Positions 12,566 through 23,912 of a stretch of DNA of 64,000 nucleotides are shown here, one piece after another. The first letter of the stretch is position 1, and each line of letters begins with the position of its first letter. This DNA comes from Glossina fuscipes (lineage: Eukaryota; Arthropoda; Insecta; Diptera; Glossinidae): the NCBI RefSeq assembly GCF_014805625.2, contig NW_023998416.1, positions 11,064,976 through 11,128,975 of the forward strand, given 5' to 3'. The notes under the pieces were generated by a model. It saw nothing but the letters and a program-made list of their open reading frames with translations. It was not told the origin of the DNA and made no database searches. Made by a program: the position numbers and the translations under genes.

Positions 12566-12775
12566 AACCTAAAAATTATTGTCAACTTTTTGGAAGACAG
12601 TACGAATAGGCCACAAAATTTTTCCACTCGCCAAGCAGAAACAAAATTTTCATTTACTAAAAACTGTAGGCTTCGCGTCGCCATAAAAAATTTGACTTTC
12701 ACGAACAGTGGTGAGTACCGTTGCTTTTATGCAGCAGAGAATACCAAGATTACGAAAAACAAGCTGAACGAGTAA
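12566..12775 (+). other. Possible Ig-like domain fragment
   Basis: The open frame contains LRVAIKNLTFTNSGEYRCFY. This resembles the E-F strand of an immunoglobulin domain (LxI..L...DSGxYxC). The partner Cys and the Trp of the C strand are absent and would need an upstream exon. A consensus donor GTGAGT overlaps the GEY codons, so the frame may not be translated as shown. There is no ATG start. It ends at TAA, about 170 bp before a mariner fragment. It could be an exon, a pseudogene piece or chance. Confidence 0.2.
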
Positions 12776-12944
12776 AAAAAAGGAAAACTTAATAATGGTC
12801 GATTTAGAATGAATATTGCGCCGACTAGGATGATCTATCGGAATATGTCCTGATTGGATCAACTACAAACAATGTAAATCCCGATAGGCAGTTTCCTAGT
12901 GACAACTTGGAACTCACACAGTCGCTGAAAATCGACCGTACGGA

Positions 12945-13020
12945 TTTGTCATTCAAAAGAATTATAGCTACTGTGTTCTGGAATAAAGATGAGATCGTTC
13001 GTATTGACGTCGTGAAAATA
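12945..13020 (+). mobile_element. Short mariner-like transposase fragment
   Basis: The translation RIIATVFWNKDEIVRIDVV resembles the mariner transposase segment KVMATVFWDxxGIIxIDYL. A parallel fragment at 26860-26940 is about three-quarters identical at the DNA level over 60 bp (TCTGGAATAAAG shared). Only this short block is recognisable. Confidence 0.5.
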
Positions 13021-13158
13021 AAATTAATCAATAAGAGGGAAGCATTTATTTATTATTAAAAAGCTTAACAATTAACAAAAAAAATGGCGAGAAAATAAAA
13101 TTAATTAATCCCTTTTCACGTACTTATCATTTAATCTCTAAAGTCAGATTCTATTTAG

Positions 13159-13208
13159 TCATAGGCGCACGTCAGCCCAGCTATTGGAATCTGCTTGCGG
13201 AAAACGTC
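13159..13208 (-). CDS. Candidate terminal exon (galectin-like peptide, weak)
   Basis: A good minus-strand acceptor (TTATTCTTATTATTATTCAG) precedes this exon. Joined in phase to the candidate upstream exon, which ends ACC G at 16734, it reads RFPQADSNSWADVRL then TGA. The join GKPFDVIVT-G-RFPQADS resembles the first two strands of a galectin domain (GxxFxVxGRxPxxAxxFxVxL). AATAAATAAA occurs on the minus strand about 100 bp downstream. However, the reading frame stops where a galectin should continue, so this is at best a truncated product or pseudogene. A second reading frame of the same exon is also open. It may be chance. Confidence 0.2.
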
Positions 13209-14224
13209 CTGAATAATAATAAGAATAATATTTTAAAATTTACAAAAGCATTTAATTTTTTTAATTAGAACACAGGTAAATTGTTTATACAAACATTTTG
13301 GAAAAATCATAACTGCTTTCTAAATGCAAAAAAAAAAAAAAAAAAAAAATTAATTATCATAATTTATGTATAAATATTAATGATTCGTTTCAAAATTTAA
13401 TAAATAAAATGTTTTCTTTCATATAATTTGAATGAATTATACATACAACAATTTGTAAATGCATTCCATATATACAGATACATTTCGTGTAAGCGCAATC
13501 AACTATCGTAAATGAATCAATTCAATTTTTACTCAGTTATTTAATAATGCATAATAAACTCTTACGCATGCCGCGAGAGACCTTATTATCGATAATGTTA
13601 ATAATATTTGCATAAAATCTAGATAAACGAATAAAACGAAAAAATATTGTATTTGCTTTTACGGCGAATTTTGAACACCCAACAACTTCATGCATATATA
13701 ATATTTAGGCCAATATTAGATAAACAAAATAAATATTGAGCCTCATGATGGAGTTCGACTATACGGACTAAATTCATGAATTTTAACAATCTAAGGATTA
13801 ATTCTCTGTGAATTATTGATAAAGTATAGCAATAACAATGGAAATCCTCGAACGAAATTTCGTGAAACGTTATATTAGAGTTCTGGTTCGTCTTCTTTTT
13901 TCATTGCGAAATTTTTAGATTCTCCAAAATTGAGACAGAAAATACAAACTATTGTTTATATTTTATTTTAATTCAAATTTGTTTGTAGAAAGCTTTTTTA
14001 TAGGTTATATCCCATTTACACTATGTTCGAAGAGATAATAAACAAATGTTGTGGCAAAAAGAGGAAGGTAACCGAGGGCATTTATCTCTTAATGGAATCA
14101 ATATAATAATACAGATGCGATATATTACAAGATAACCAGTAAAAATGCTATAGCAGGATACGACTCACCACTAAAGCCTCTGCACCAATTCGTCTAATAC
14201 AGTTATCTATGTAACGGCTTCACA

Positions 14225-14415
14225 AAAAATGACGGTATATAGGAAGGCGTTGTCTGGGTCGAAAAAGTGCACCGACCAAACTCAATTTAGTCTAGGCTCA
14301 AGTATTCGTTCTTGAGCCAACACAAAAATATTGAGGCCTATATAGGTTGAAGGCCAGAAAACATGAGCGACACACAGACAAGGTTCGAAAGTAATTCCAA
14401 ATCTATCGATATCAG
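14225..14415 (+). repeat. Degenerate interspersed repeat, copy 3 (weak)
   Basis: TCGAAAAAGTGCACCGACCA and GACACACAGACAAGG occur in the order expected for the repeat (compare GACAAAGTGGACC and GACAGACAGAC at 4600-4890). The intervening sequence is strongly diverged. Confidence 0.35.
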
Positions 14416-16369
14416 AAATGGTGGGTTTACATATTAATGAAAGTGTATAGAATATTTCTCTATTTTTTTTGTAAATGGTTCCACTTTTCTGGTTTGAAGC
14501 TTTACTCAAACATCTGTAGGTATTAGGTAATATTGGCCGAGTTGTGATAGCCAGCTTATAACACACAGTGGAACAATTGTATACAAACTAACTTGGAAGC
14601 CATGAATTCACCATGAGTCCAATATAACCTATATCTATAAAGTGCAATCACAAATGTTACAAAAGGACTAAAGCAATTAATAGACCCAAGAGTTTTAAAG
14701 GTTAACATAAAACTAACGTTTTTATTCACAAAGTGAATGCTATGCTTAGTGAAACAATCGACACAATAAAATAAATTTTATTCATAGTTTCTAACAATGT
14801 TGTTGTTGTTGTTTTTTAATATCAGAAAAACAAAAAAAGCGTTGAAATTATTATTTATACGCACTGTGTACCCCTGTGTGAAGACCGACAACGGTTTTGC
14901 CACCTTTTCATTTAAATGACCATAAGAAATTTGCACATGGCAACAACGCGTAAATGCGTAGACCAATTTGTATAGTAGTGTGTGAGTGTTCAATTGTGGA
15001 TTCTCAACTCGCCAAGCCGTTGACATTATGAAAAATATGAAAATTGGTTTTGAAATCCTGAACGACCGCATTGCAAAATTTTCCTACATATGTTTACAAA
15101 CATACATCCATAGCAAATAAATGGCGTAAAATATTTTAGCGGTAATAGCGAGCATTAGTTATGCAACACCTGGTCGGATTCGACTACAAAAGCTTATACG
15201 ATAAACACGTCCATCTATATATTATATGCTTTTAAGGATGAACATTGGAGTGATGCGTAATTTCATCAAATTGCATACATTTGTTGTTAATCGTTCAGGA
15301 TTGTTTGCTAGCTTGCTTGGCTGAGTTATTGATTTATTTGAAGCTTTTTGAACCACTACTACTACTACTCTCGATCTCGCCTATCTATACGTGTCTGTGT
15401 TTACATGCAAAACTATTTCCTCGTTTCCGGAGCGCGAAACTTTTATAACCCGCTTTTGTGTCGTGCACACGTCATTATTTACATTTAATGCTGAATGTTT
15501 AAAAATTATTGCAAAACTAATTAACGAGATTAGGGTAAAATTGATATGAGAAAACCCATCATCATCATCATCATCATCGATGCGAACTGCATGTTGAAAT
15601 GTTTTTTTTTTTTTTTTAATCTTTTTTTTTTGGGGGGAAAATTGAATTGAGTTTTATTGTTATCCCCCAAGCGACTTATTTACAATTATTGACATTGCAC
15701 AAAATTTATATTTATTTAATAATATTTTAACAGTTAGATTATAAACAAATACAAAAGTAAATTGAATGTTTGTGTACATGTAATTGAGGAAGGCTTTAGT
15801 CTTGAATAAATACTAAATAATTTAAATTAAAATAAATTTTTGTCATAATCCATTCGCTCAGCTATTCTGAATTTTCCACTATTTGCATTTAATTATTGTA
15901 ATGAACTCCTTTTACATTGTACTTGAAATTTTGACAAATATCGATTTTTCGTTCATAGTCATAGAGCCTTATTACAAGAACATTAGTTCAGCGAACACTT
16001 TGATAGGTATAAAGAGCAAACGGCGATGAAAAAATTGACAGTGAAATCAATTTTTGAAGAAACAGGCGCGATGCTCACTATACTTTTAATCATATTTTTA
16101 TAAAATTTTTTTTTATTCTCCTAAATCGAGAATTTACGACCTGTAGCGATGTTTTTGATAGCTCCGTTTTATTCCTAAACAATTTGCAACAACATTTTTT
16201 TAATATGTTTTGTAAGAAATTTTATGGTTGCGCTGTTACTTTCATTGATAAGACCTCGAATATTTTTTCTCTTTACACTCTACATGATTTGTAGTATAGC
16301 GTATATTAAGTTTGTGTGGGCGTACGTAACGAGTTCAGATAGAGCCATCATTACTTTTATTTTCAAAAA

Positions 16370-16720
16370 ATTATTCTGAGTTGATCTAAGCATGTCTGTC
16401 CGTAGGTCCGAATTATGTCTGTTTATGTATTCTTTTGTTAAATGCACAGACAGCAATTTGTGAGATATTTTGATGAAATTTGCCACACCGACATGCTTTG
16501 ACCCGCGGACGAGCGCTCTTTAAAATAGTTCGGATCGGTCCACTTTTTCACGGTCTTATTCTGAAAAGTCCTTGTATGGCAAACAATTGCAAATTTTTAC
16601 AATTTTTAAATTCGCTAAATCTCGCCAACTGAGGAGGAATGAAAAAAATTCTCTTCAACCCGATGGAGACTTGTAAAAGCCCTGGTATTAAAAATAAAAT
16701 TTGCAACGTGCGAAAATAGT
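16370..16720 (-). repeat. Degenerate interspersed repeat, copy 4
   Basis: This is among the better preserved copies. It carries ATATTTTGATGAAATTTG, shared exactly with the copy at 39855-40060, then TTCGGATCGGTCCACTTTTT and AAAGTCCTTGTATGGCAA. Its reverse complement aligns block by block with 4600-4890. Confidence 0.65.
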
Positions 16721-16733
16721 CACAGTTACTTAC

Positions 16734-17008
16734 CGGTTACTATTACATCGAACGGTTTCCCACAATTGCATATGTCCGCGATCAGATTCGTTTTTGACTT
16801 TGCCATGAATGAGCGAAAAAAAAAAACACCTTCCGAATTGAACTTCTGATCGACGAAAATCGTATACAAGGCCTGCGGTAATAATATTTTGTTATAAACT
16901 CGGGGATACGAGTGATGTAAAACATTTAAGAAGCGCTGTAAAGTGCCTGAAGAGTCGGCGTGAACGACTTCCAATGAGGAAATCTTTCACTCGGTCAAAG
17001 CAACGATT
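16734..17008 (-). CDS. Candidate internal/5' exon (weak)
   Basis: The segment has a strong acceptor (ACAATTATTTTTCAG) and a consensus donor (GTAAGT at 16733-16728). No single frame is open across it. An ATG at 16806 opens a frame to the donor, MAKSKTNLIADICNCG then KPFDVIVT, ending in phase 1. It is therefore possible that coding starts here and continues at 13208-13159. It lies about 460 bp downstream of the Gly/His-rich gene's poly(A) signal on the same strand. Alternatives are a noncoding RNA exon, a decayed gene, or coincidence of splice-like motifs in AT-rich DNA. Confidence 0.22.
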
Positions 17009-17465
17009 CTGAAAAATAATTGTTCAAACTTAAGGAAAGAAACACGGTCCATAAACTCATAAGATACTTTAGGTAACTATAACCGCAAATGGTTGTCATT
17101 AAAATCTTAACCAATATCATCGATTAGTTACAATGTTTACACAACTACTATGACTTTTTCTTTTCCTAAAACCATCGCGTCAAAGCAATACAATTTCATG
17201 AATGCCTTAAGAGACAGTTCCGGCAAGTCTCTAGGGTTAAGTAATTATTTCATACATATTTTAGAGGACCATTACTGACTACTATCGATAGTTGTTTTGA
17301 TCGATTGGATATCGTCGTCTTATTTCCATCTATTATTAGGTCATTCGTCATAAATGCATGCATTCTTACATTCAGGAGACTCTTCGCATTTAATAGACTA
17401 ATGCAAGCAAACCTCATTTTTATCTAAACAAATTATCATTGTTTGTGTATCAACAAAAGGTTTTT

Positions 17466-17471
17466 TTTATT
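17466..17471 (-). promoter_or_regulatory. Poly(A) signal of the Gly/His-rich gene
   Basis: AATAAA on the minus strand, 92 bp past the stop codon of the 17563-17928 gene. Confidence 0.6.
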
Positions 17472-17562
17472 TTTTATATGTTCTCAATGAAAGTCCGCAG
17501 AAAAATGCTTAAAGTATTTTAGAAAGCATCTCTACGTTTTCATTGCACTCGTATTATATCAG

Positions 17563-17928
17563 CTAGCGACGATAACCACCAAAGGAACCTGCTTGGGAAT
17601 AAGAGCTGCCAAAGCCTCCATGTCTGCCGTAACCGCTATCTCCGCCATGAACATGATGACCGTAATGTTCACTGTGATGACCGTGATGACCATGATGCCC
17701 ATGATGACCATGATGACCATAATGATCATGGTGACTATGGCCACCATAGCCCCCCAAGTCGCCACCATAACCACCCAAGCCGCCGCCGTAACCGTGGCCG
17801 CCATGACCGCCATAACCACCGTAGCCGCCGCCAAGATCTCCGCCATAGCCGCCATGATGGCCGCCATATTCTACATGCCCAGCGCAAACGGCCGCCACAA
17901 TCACAGCGAATACGAGGAACACTTTCAT
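17563..17928 (-). CDS. Small secreted glycine/histidine-rich protein (121 aa)
   Basis: Single-exon minus-strand gene. Residues 1-17 are a signal peptide (MKVFLVFAVIVAAVCAG). Next comes a Gly-rich half with GGYGGDLGGGYGGYGGHGG-type repeats, an acidic/His block HSHHDHYGHH, a run of about five GHH units, and a Gly/Ser tail ending SFGGYRR. No catalytic domain is visible. The composition resembles cuticular, silk-like or holotricin-like antimicrobial proteins; the role is inference. The frame extends 19 codons upstream to an ATG at 17985, but that ATG lies 5' of the predicted transcription start (17971), so 17928 is taken as the start. TATA box, initiator, 43-nt leader and a downstream AATAAA are all present. 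The GHH block is shared with the 5413-5709 gene. Confidence 0.9.
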   Translation of the reverse strand: MKVFLVFAVIVAAVCAGHVEYGGHHGGYGGDLGGGYGGYGGHGGHGYGGGLGGYGGDLGGYGGHSHHDHYGHHGHHGHHGHHGHHSEHYGHHVHGGDSGYGRHGGFGSSYSQAGSFGGYRR

Positions 17929-17966
17929 TTTTATTGGGTTTTCTAAAACGCGCCAACAAGCAATTG

Positions 17967-18005
17967 AAACTGATACTCTCTCCAACTAATCGATGCCGTT
18001 TTATA
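17967..18005 (-). promoter_or_regulatory. TATA box and initiator of the Gly/His-rich gene
   Basis: On the minus strand TATAAAA occupies 18005-17999 and the initiator TCAGTTT 17973-17967, with A(+1) at 17971. Spacing from the first T of TATA to +1 is 34 bp, close to the norm. The placement excludes the ATG at 17985. Confidence 0.8.
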
Positions 18006-18009
18006 CCTT

Positions 18010-18715
18010 TAATAAATCGTATTTTGCCGTTTAAACAATGCCAATAATTGCGTTCAGGTTTTGTAAACTTTTATTAAACATTTTACTTTTCTACTTGCCA
18101 TAAGAAATAAAAAATGTCATAAATTAGAAAAAATTCGTCATTATTTTCTCATTAATTCGCATGCATTTACACACGAGTAAATGCTTATAAAGATGAGATT
18201 AGAAATGCTCGCCTGAACAGGTATTCATGGTATTCATGCAAAAAAAAAGCAACGACACTTTTATTTCACCCAAAAAACAAAAACAAACAAATGACAAGAC
18301 GAACCTGATTTGAAATTTAAATTTTTATTTATGGTACTAATAACACGAATAAAAGCAGAACGAACTATTAGAAAAAAAAAAAAAAAAAAAAACCACAACA
18401 ACAACAATATTAACCTTCGAACGAATCTTAGAACATACGCAGCATTACGATAGTTTGTTGTCATTTGCGGGCATTGCCCTTTGGGTATTTGAATCAATTT
18501 CCAATAATCCAAAATCTGCTATGCAGCATAAGTTAAAATTTTACAACAACCGCGAAGTGAGTGAGTAGTTAATGGGAAGAATGCCAAAAAAAAAAAATCC
18601 ACCATCACTCCTTGAGTTCTACAAATCTACTACGATCATTGATACAATACTTCAAACATAAATAATACCTCTTCTCATATGACAAAACATGAACAATTAT
18701 TTTTTGCGTCCAAGC
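18010..18715. other. Upstream region of the Gly/His-rich gene
   Basis: Gene-free and AT-rich, with an A21 run at 18372-18392. Regulatory sequence for the minus-strand gene may lie here, but I identify no specific site. Confidence 0.4.
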
Positions 18716-19390
18716 TTAAAGGAACGTTGCATTTGTTACATGATCACGTTGCGATATCCCTATATTGTGGAATTTCTGCTTGAAAATATATGCCAGTGAC
18801 CAACACTGTCTTTTCATATCTTCATTGAGGCCAAGCACACTTTTCGCCTGAAAACTGTGCTCTAATGAACCATAACCAGGTCGATCTGACTTATTACCGT
18901 CTTTATGAGATTCTAACTTAGAAAAAGCATCAACCAAATCATTGCCAAACTGAACCAGATTTTTTAGTTATTTGTTTGGAACGCCCTTTGCAATGGATTT
19001 TTTTTCATAAGTATCGAGGACTTTATGAGGTTCCGAAGTTTCGAGGTTCAATAAAAGACAGAATAGGTGGAGATCCCTTTTGCGGCTTTGGACTCTTGTG
19101 CGATGGCTACTTAAATAGTTATACATCACGTCCGTTCCTCCCATGTGCATAGTATACTCTTATGATATTTTTGGACAAGGAATATCAATCTTCTCCTTTA
19201 GTTGCTTATATCGAGAGATACCGGGAGACTAGAAAAAAAAAATGATTTGTAGACATTCTTATGGCGTTTCTTTGGGCAAATGTTGTTCCAGGAAACGACC
19301 CATTTTTGTTGAACACTATCTTGTAGTTTTCTTTTTCTGTCAAATCCCCCATGATTTCTCTAACGGTCGACATCATTCTTATTCTGTTAT
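18716..19390 (-). mobile_element. Decayed piggyBac-like transposase relic
   Basis: The minus-strand translation reads SRYKQLKEKIDIPCPKIS, then a stop, EYTMHMGGTDVMYNYLSSHR, TRVQSRKRDLHLFCLLLNL. This matches the piggyBac-family segment RxxKxxKxIDVPxPxxIxEYNxHMGGVDxxDxxxxxYR...KKWxxRxFxxLLD, including the diagnostic HMGGxD. Further 3' (18937-18716) is a Lys/Ser-rich stretch and a tail that may be the eroded C-terminus; further 5' (19230-19385) an open piece may be the preceding domain. In-frame stops and the missing N-terminal half rule out activity. Terminal repeats and TTAA target sites were not located. Confidence 0.75.
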
Positions 19391-19759
19391 CTACAACCCG
19401 GACACGTTATCGTCTTCTTAAGCCGCTATGATTTATTCGATATTGTGTATTATTGTGTAGTGGCCGAGACATTCTGTGAAAATTATTCAGCAACATTTCA
19501 ATTACATAACTATTAGAAGAGCAATGCAATTACTTAAAAAAACCTAAAATACGTAAAGAGATCTGCATTTTAAAAATGGGATGCAGGTCTTCGTCATTGT
19601 GCATATGATCTGATTGCTCGCTTCATTTACTAAAAAGGTACACTTGTCTGTGTCATTTCTCGCGTCTTCGAGTCCGTCAAGTATACCGACACAAATGTGT
19701 AAATCAGGTCTAAGAGGTAGAGGGACGTGGCTATAATGATTCAAAAAATTCAAGCTATA

Positions 19760-21933
19760 GGAAGGTTTAAAACAAATACTTTATGACGCATCCGCACTTT
19801 GCTAACAATTTGATAAAATCAATGTTTTCTCATTTTATGGCTTGTGTGCTATAAAAAGCGAAATTATCGCAAAATCTGTTTAATTAATTGACTTAATGTA
19901 CTTAAAAAATCAAATTATCATAATGTTAATCAAGACAGCGAACAATTTCATAAGCTGTTGATATAAAAAAAAAGTGAGCCACTTTAGCAAATGATTGCAA
20001 CGCATAGAGATATGCATCGAAGATTGCCTGCAGTATAAATACATTTGATCCGCACAAATAGCCGAAATGATTTATTTTGGCCAACAGGTGCTTGCGTGCT
20101 CTTGCAAGTTGATAACTGTTGACGAATCTTTAAATAGCTTGATATAATTTTCGCACTTGACTGAAGTCAACAAAGCCAAGAATGTAAACGGAAGTAAGCA
20201 GTACGTGTGTTCTGCCAAACAAGTTTATAGATCGCAAACGCGAATTTAAAGAACGGACACAGGGTGTCATCGATTCAAATATATTACGACTTCTCCCCAG
20301 TCCTGTTTTTCTGCACTATCTTGAAAGTTTACGCGCCGTAAGTTATCTCAGTGAAGTATAAGATAAATAACCATTCATAACCTACCCATTAAGTGTAAAA
20401 ATATATATATAACAATTTATCATATATTTCTAAATAGAAGTAATTTCAATAAAAATAATTACTCAAAGACTTCCTTAGCTCATTACAAATTTTCATTTTC
20501 ACATTTATTGAGCTATTCATACACTAATCCTGGCTTAAGTATTGTTGAGCTTGCATGTAACCTCCTCCATGACTGCCTCAGCAATACGATGGTAATATCA
20601 TGTAATTCGTTATCTTCTTTATGTTAGAAGGCAATTTCTTATTTTATCTATCTATATATCTATCTATCTTATTCAAGTGTAAATAGTTAAGAACACTTTG
20701 ACAGTGAAAGATGCGTTCGTATTGAAAGAATTGCAAGAAAGTTTATATCAGCATTTTTAATGAATAAAAAAAAGTGCACACCATCAACCCTGAGAAATAC
20801 CTAAAATGCACAATGTTCTGTTATAGCCAGCATTAATAGCAAACAGAGGTCTTACACATTTAATAACACTTTTCGTCAATCGTATCCTAGCCAGAGGTTA
20901 GTTGAAAACGCAAGAAAAAAAAATATGATTTGGTCAATCGCTCAGCAGGCAAGAATTGTTATTATTATATAATAAAGAATTTATTCAATCGTAAAATTCT
21001 TTTTTTACTATTCAATACTCTTTCATAACTCGTAAGAAAATTTACATTTACCATATGTAATAGCCAACCAATACACAGTTATAAGAGATGTTGTCCATTA
21101 ACAAATAAGAAAATTGTATTCGGTCGTGACTGAATGTTTTATACCCAGCACAGTTAGCCTAAAAGAAAAAAAAAATTTTCATGCCTTACAATAAGGAGTG
21201 GGCGCGGCTGATTTTTTCCATTTTCAATCTGTCGCGTAGGCGTGTGCATCCAAAAGCTGACTTGTTTGCAGCAGACATTATATCTACGGACAGATGGACT
21301 GCTTTTTTCGATTTAGAATTTAGTGCTGATCGAGAGTGTATGTATTTCGTGGGGTCTGCGATGCTTCCTTCTGGGCGTTACAAACGTTTTCACAAAATGA
21401 CTGTGCATCTCTCACATACAAAACGATACAATTCGAAAAACACGTAAACTGCGTATCAAAAAACGAATCATTTACCCCACCATCAACGAGTTTTCATTTT
21501 TCTATTCTCCCCTCTATCTGCAACCACGAAAGTCAAATCCAATTTTGGTCTCAAACTCTCTCCCGCTGTCCTGCTTTAGTTTAGTTAGCGCATTATCCAA
21601 TTATTTTCTTTCATCAGTTATTTGCAGGACCACGCAGGATTCACATTAACGAGTAGCGTTGCTGTTGTTTAAGTTCTCTTACAATTATGTCAACCAAAAA
21701 CATGCTATTCCGGTAAATAGTGCTACTTCGTGCTACTTCTATAATATGGTTCAAAGACAATCAAGGGATAGGCATCAAATGTTTCGGGTTAAATCGCTTT
21801 AAAATTTCATTGCTATAAAAAGAGAGAGTAAAAATATTATCTTCTGTGACACAATATCCGTGTGCTAAGGGTTACGCCATAATTTTATTGAAAGCCATCA
21901 ACCATAACAACAATTTTATCATTTATATTCCTT

Positions 21934-21965
<32 letters not shown>

Positions 21966-23650
21966 AATTTTTTCATTTGACTTCTTCTTCTTCGTCATGT
22001 CACATCTCATTTCTTTAGGGATTTTTATCTTTACTTGATTTCCTTCAATGGCATAACAATGCAATGTCAATATTTTTATTAAAATGCACGAAATATTCGT
22101 CTTTTTATTCGCAAACATATTTAGTTACTATAAATTACTTGTAACGTTCATATACCAAATGATGGCAGGATTCAATGAAAAGCAAAAAAGCAATGAATAT
22201 AGAAAAATAAGAGATTTTTTGATTGTAAAGCAAGAAAGTTCTAACCAAATTTTTTTGCTCACCATGCCAGTAATCTTTACAATAAAAAATTTTTTTTGAG
22301 GATTTAAAGTGTTTCAATGTCGTCATTAACTAATAGCATCTAACTTTTGTTTGGTTATCTTCACTTATTCCATTCGTTTTTTTTTTTTTGCGGGCATTTT
22401 TCATTGTCATTGTATTGACAGATTTTTATTCTATTTATAAAATAACAGGACAAATGAAAGAAATGCTGCCTTACAATTGACACTGACACCGAAATCAGCG
22501 CTATTGTGCGCATCTTCAATGTCGCTATTAAAAGTCATTCAATATAATGATTGCTTTTCTTTCTTTTTTTTTTTTTTGTCTCCTATCGTTGACAATTTAA
22601 TCAATTCGACGGTGACGATTCTTTTATACCACACTAACTAAGATGAAATGAAAATTTTTTCCATTTTAAAGGTTTAATGCATTTAAATACTTGGTGCTCG
22701 TTGGAAACGTTTTAAACTTTATTAAGCGGCGCAAGGAGCCATAAGTACACTTACTAGCCGTTAGTGGAAACAATGTTCGTGATTGGTTTGTAAAATAATT
22801 TATTATATCTAATCATGCGGTAATATGGCTCTTTGGGAAGAAGTAATGAGGTGAAAAACCTCACCATTCTGCATTCGCGAGTAAAACGAATTACGAGTCG
22901 AAAAAAAAGGCTCCATGTTAGCGGCATAAATGTGGGCACAACGTGTGGGATCATTTTTGGCTTTTGAAGCTTTACAGCTTAAATCGAATACGAAAGTTAA
23001 AAGCAATCATTGTCGGCGCATAGGGATTTTAATGGTTTATTAGGCATTTTACGCCTTAGCACGCAGAGGTACTGTTTGCTAGGTAAACAAACAAACAACT
23101 ACACGCATACAATGTCATGTTATGTCAGAAAAAAATAATATTTGAAATTTTGTATCACTTTAGTAGAATAAGCAAAAAGTTCGTGGCTTCTTTCCAACAA
23201 AATTCGTTTATTGATTTTCAAACAATCCTTTGAAGCCTGCTAGCAATACAAATCATTTGGTCATTAAGTTTTCACAGCTAAAAATAACGTCGTATAAACT
23301 CTGCCATATATCGTGGCAAAGAACTAAAATTGATTTCCTCAACGCACCTTCTGAATTAGCTTTGTCCGAGTAGTAGAGTTTTGCAGAGAACGGACCAAAC
23401 TGTATTCGCCTTATCAACCAAGATGAGCTCATGATGCACGACTTCCTTCCAACCTTACCAAACGGCTATGATATGTAACGTCATGTACCTTTGGAATCTA
23501 TCAAAGTTTCTAAAAATCTTCCTGTTGTTTCTATCGTGTGTTTGTAAAAATTTTCCTTTTTTCCTTTTCCTCTTCCTCTGAAGCTTTCTATTAAGGAAAA
23601 CGCCTTCAACTTTTTAAATTCAATTTGAATTGAAGTTTTTAATGGAACTC
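19760..23650. other. Gene-free AT-rich sequence
   Basis: No supported gene. It contains a TATC/TATA tetranucleotide stretch near 20648-20670, a partial interspersed repeat (21270-21430), (TA)n at 21934-21958 and T runs near 22380 and 22566. Confidence 0.5.
21270..21430 (+). repeat. Degenerate interspersed repeat, copy 5 (3' part)
   Basis: GGACAGATGGACTGC, GTGCTGATCGAGAG, GGGGTCTGCGATGCTTCCTT and CTGGGCGTTACAAACG occur in the order of a motif I recall as widespread in fly noncoding DNA (GACAGACGGAC...GGTCxxxxACGCTTCCTTCTGxxxGTTACA). The 88-aa open frame over it is incidental. Confidence 0.5.
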
Positions 23651-23654
23651 TGTG

Positions 23655-23912
23655 TTATATGTAAGTCATTTTCCACCAAATTCTGTACAATTGGTTTGTG
23701 AACGTGCCCAGCATGTTCGAAGGTTCTGTATGGACTCTTACGGCTTTAAAAATCCTCAACAATGAACGACTGGCATGACGTAAAGGAGGCGGCCAATTGG
23801 GACACTCACGCATTGACGGCTTAACCGACGCGTCTACATCGAGTATACGTACGCGTATACTGCATACGATGTGAAGATTCCTATGATAATTTCTTGCCGT
23901 TACTTGCATCAT
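23655..23912 (-). mobile_element. Possible mariner-type transposase fragment
   Basis: The minus-strand frame includes CPNWPPPLRHASRSLLRIFK. This resembles the pre-catalytic helix-turn-helix segment of mariner-type transposases (xPNxSxxRRAxxLxxSxxSLxRIL...LHPYK). Similarity is weak and rests on this block alone. A near-palindrome AGTATACGTACGCGTATACT lies inside it (23842-23861). Confidence 0.35.

Larger units (their letters stand above)
13045..16370. other. Mostly gene-free stretch
   Basis: Apart from the weak exon candidate at 13159-13208 and the degraded repeat at 14225-14415, I see only low-complexity sequence: A22 (13328-13349), a GTT run near 14796, (CAT)n at 15557-15578 and T/G runs near 15601-15640. 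Confidence 0.5.

Noticed and set aside
14778..15071. 97-aa minus-strand frame
   Set aside because: Ends in Asn and hydrophobic runs from GTT repeats; no domain found.
17559..17959. Alternate frames over the Gly/His-rich gene, and the ATG at 17985
   Set aside because: The alternate frames are repeat shadows. The 17985 ATG lies upstream of the predicted transcription start at 17971.
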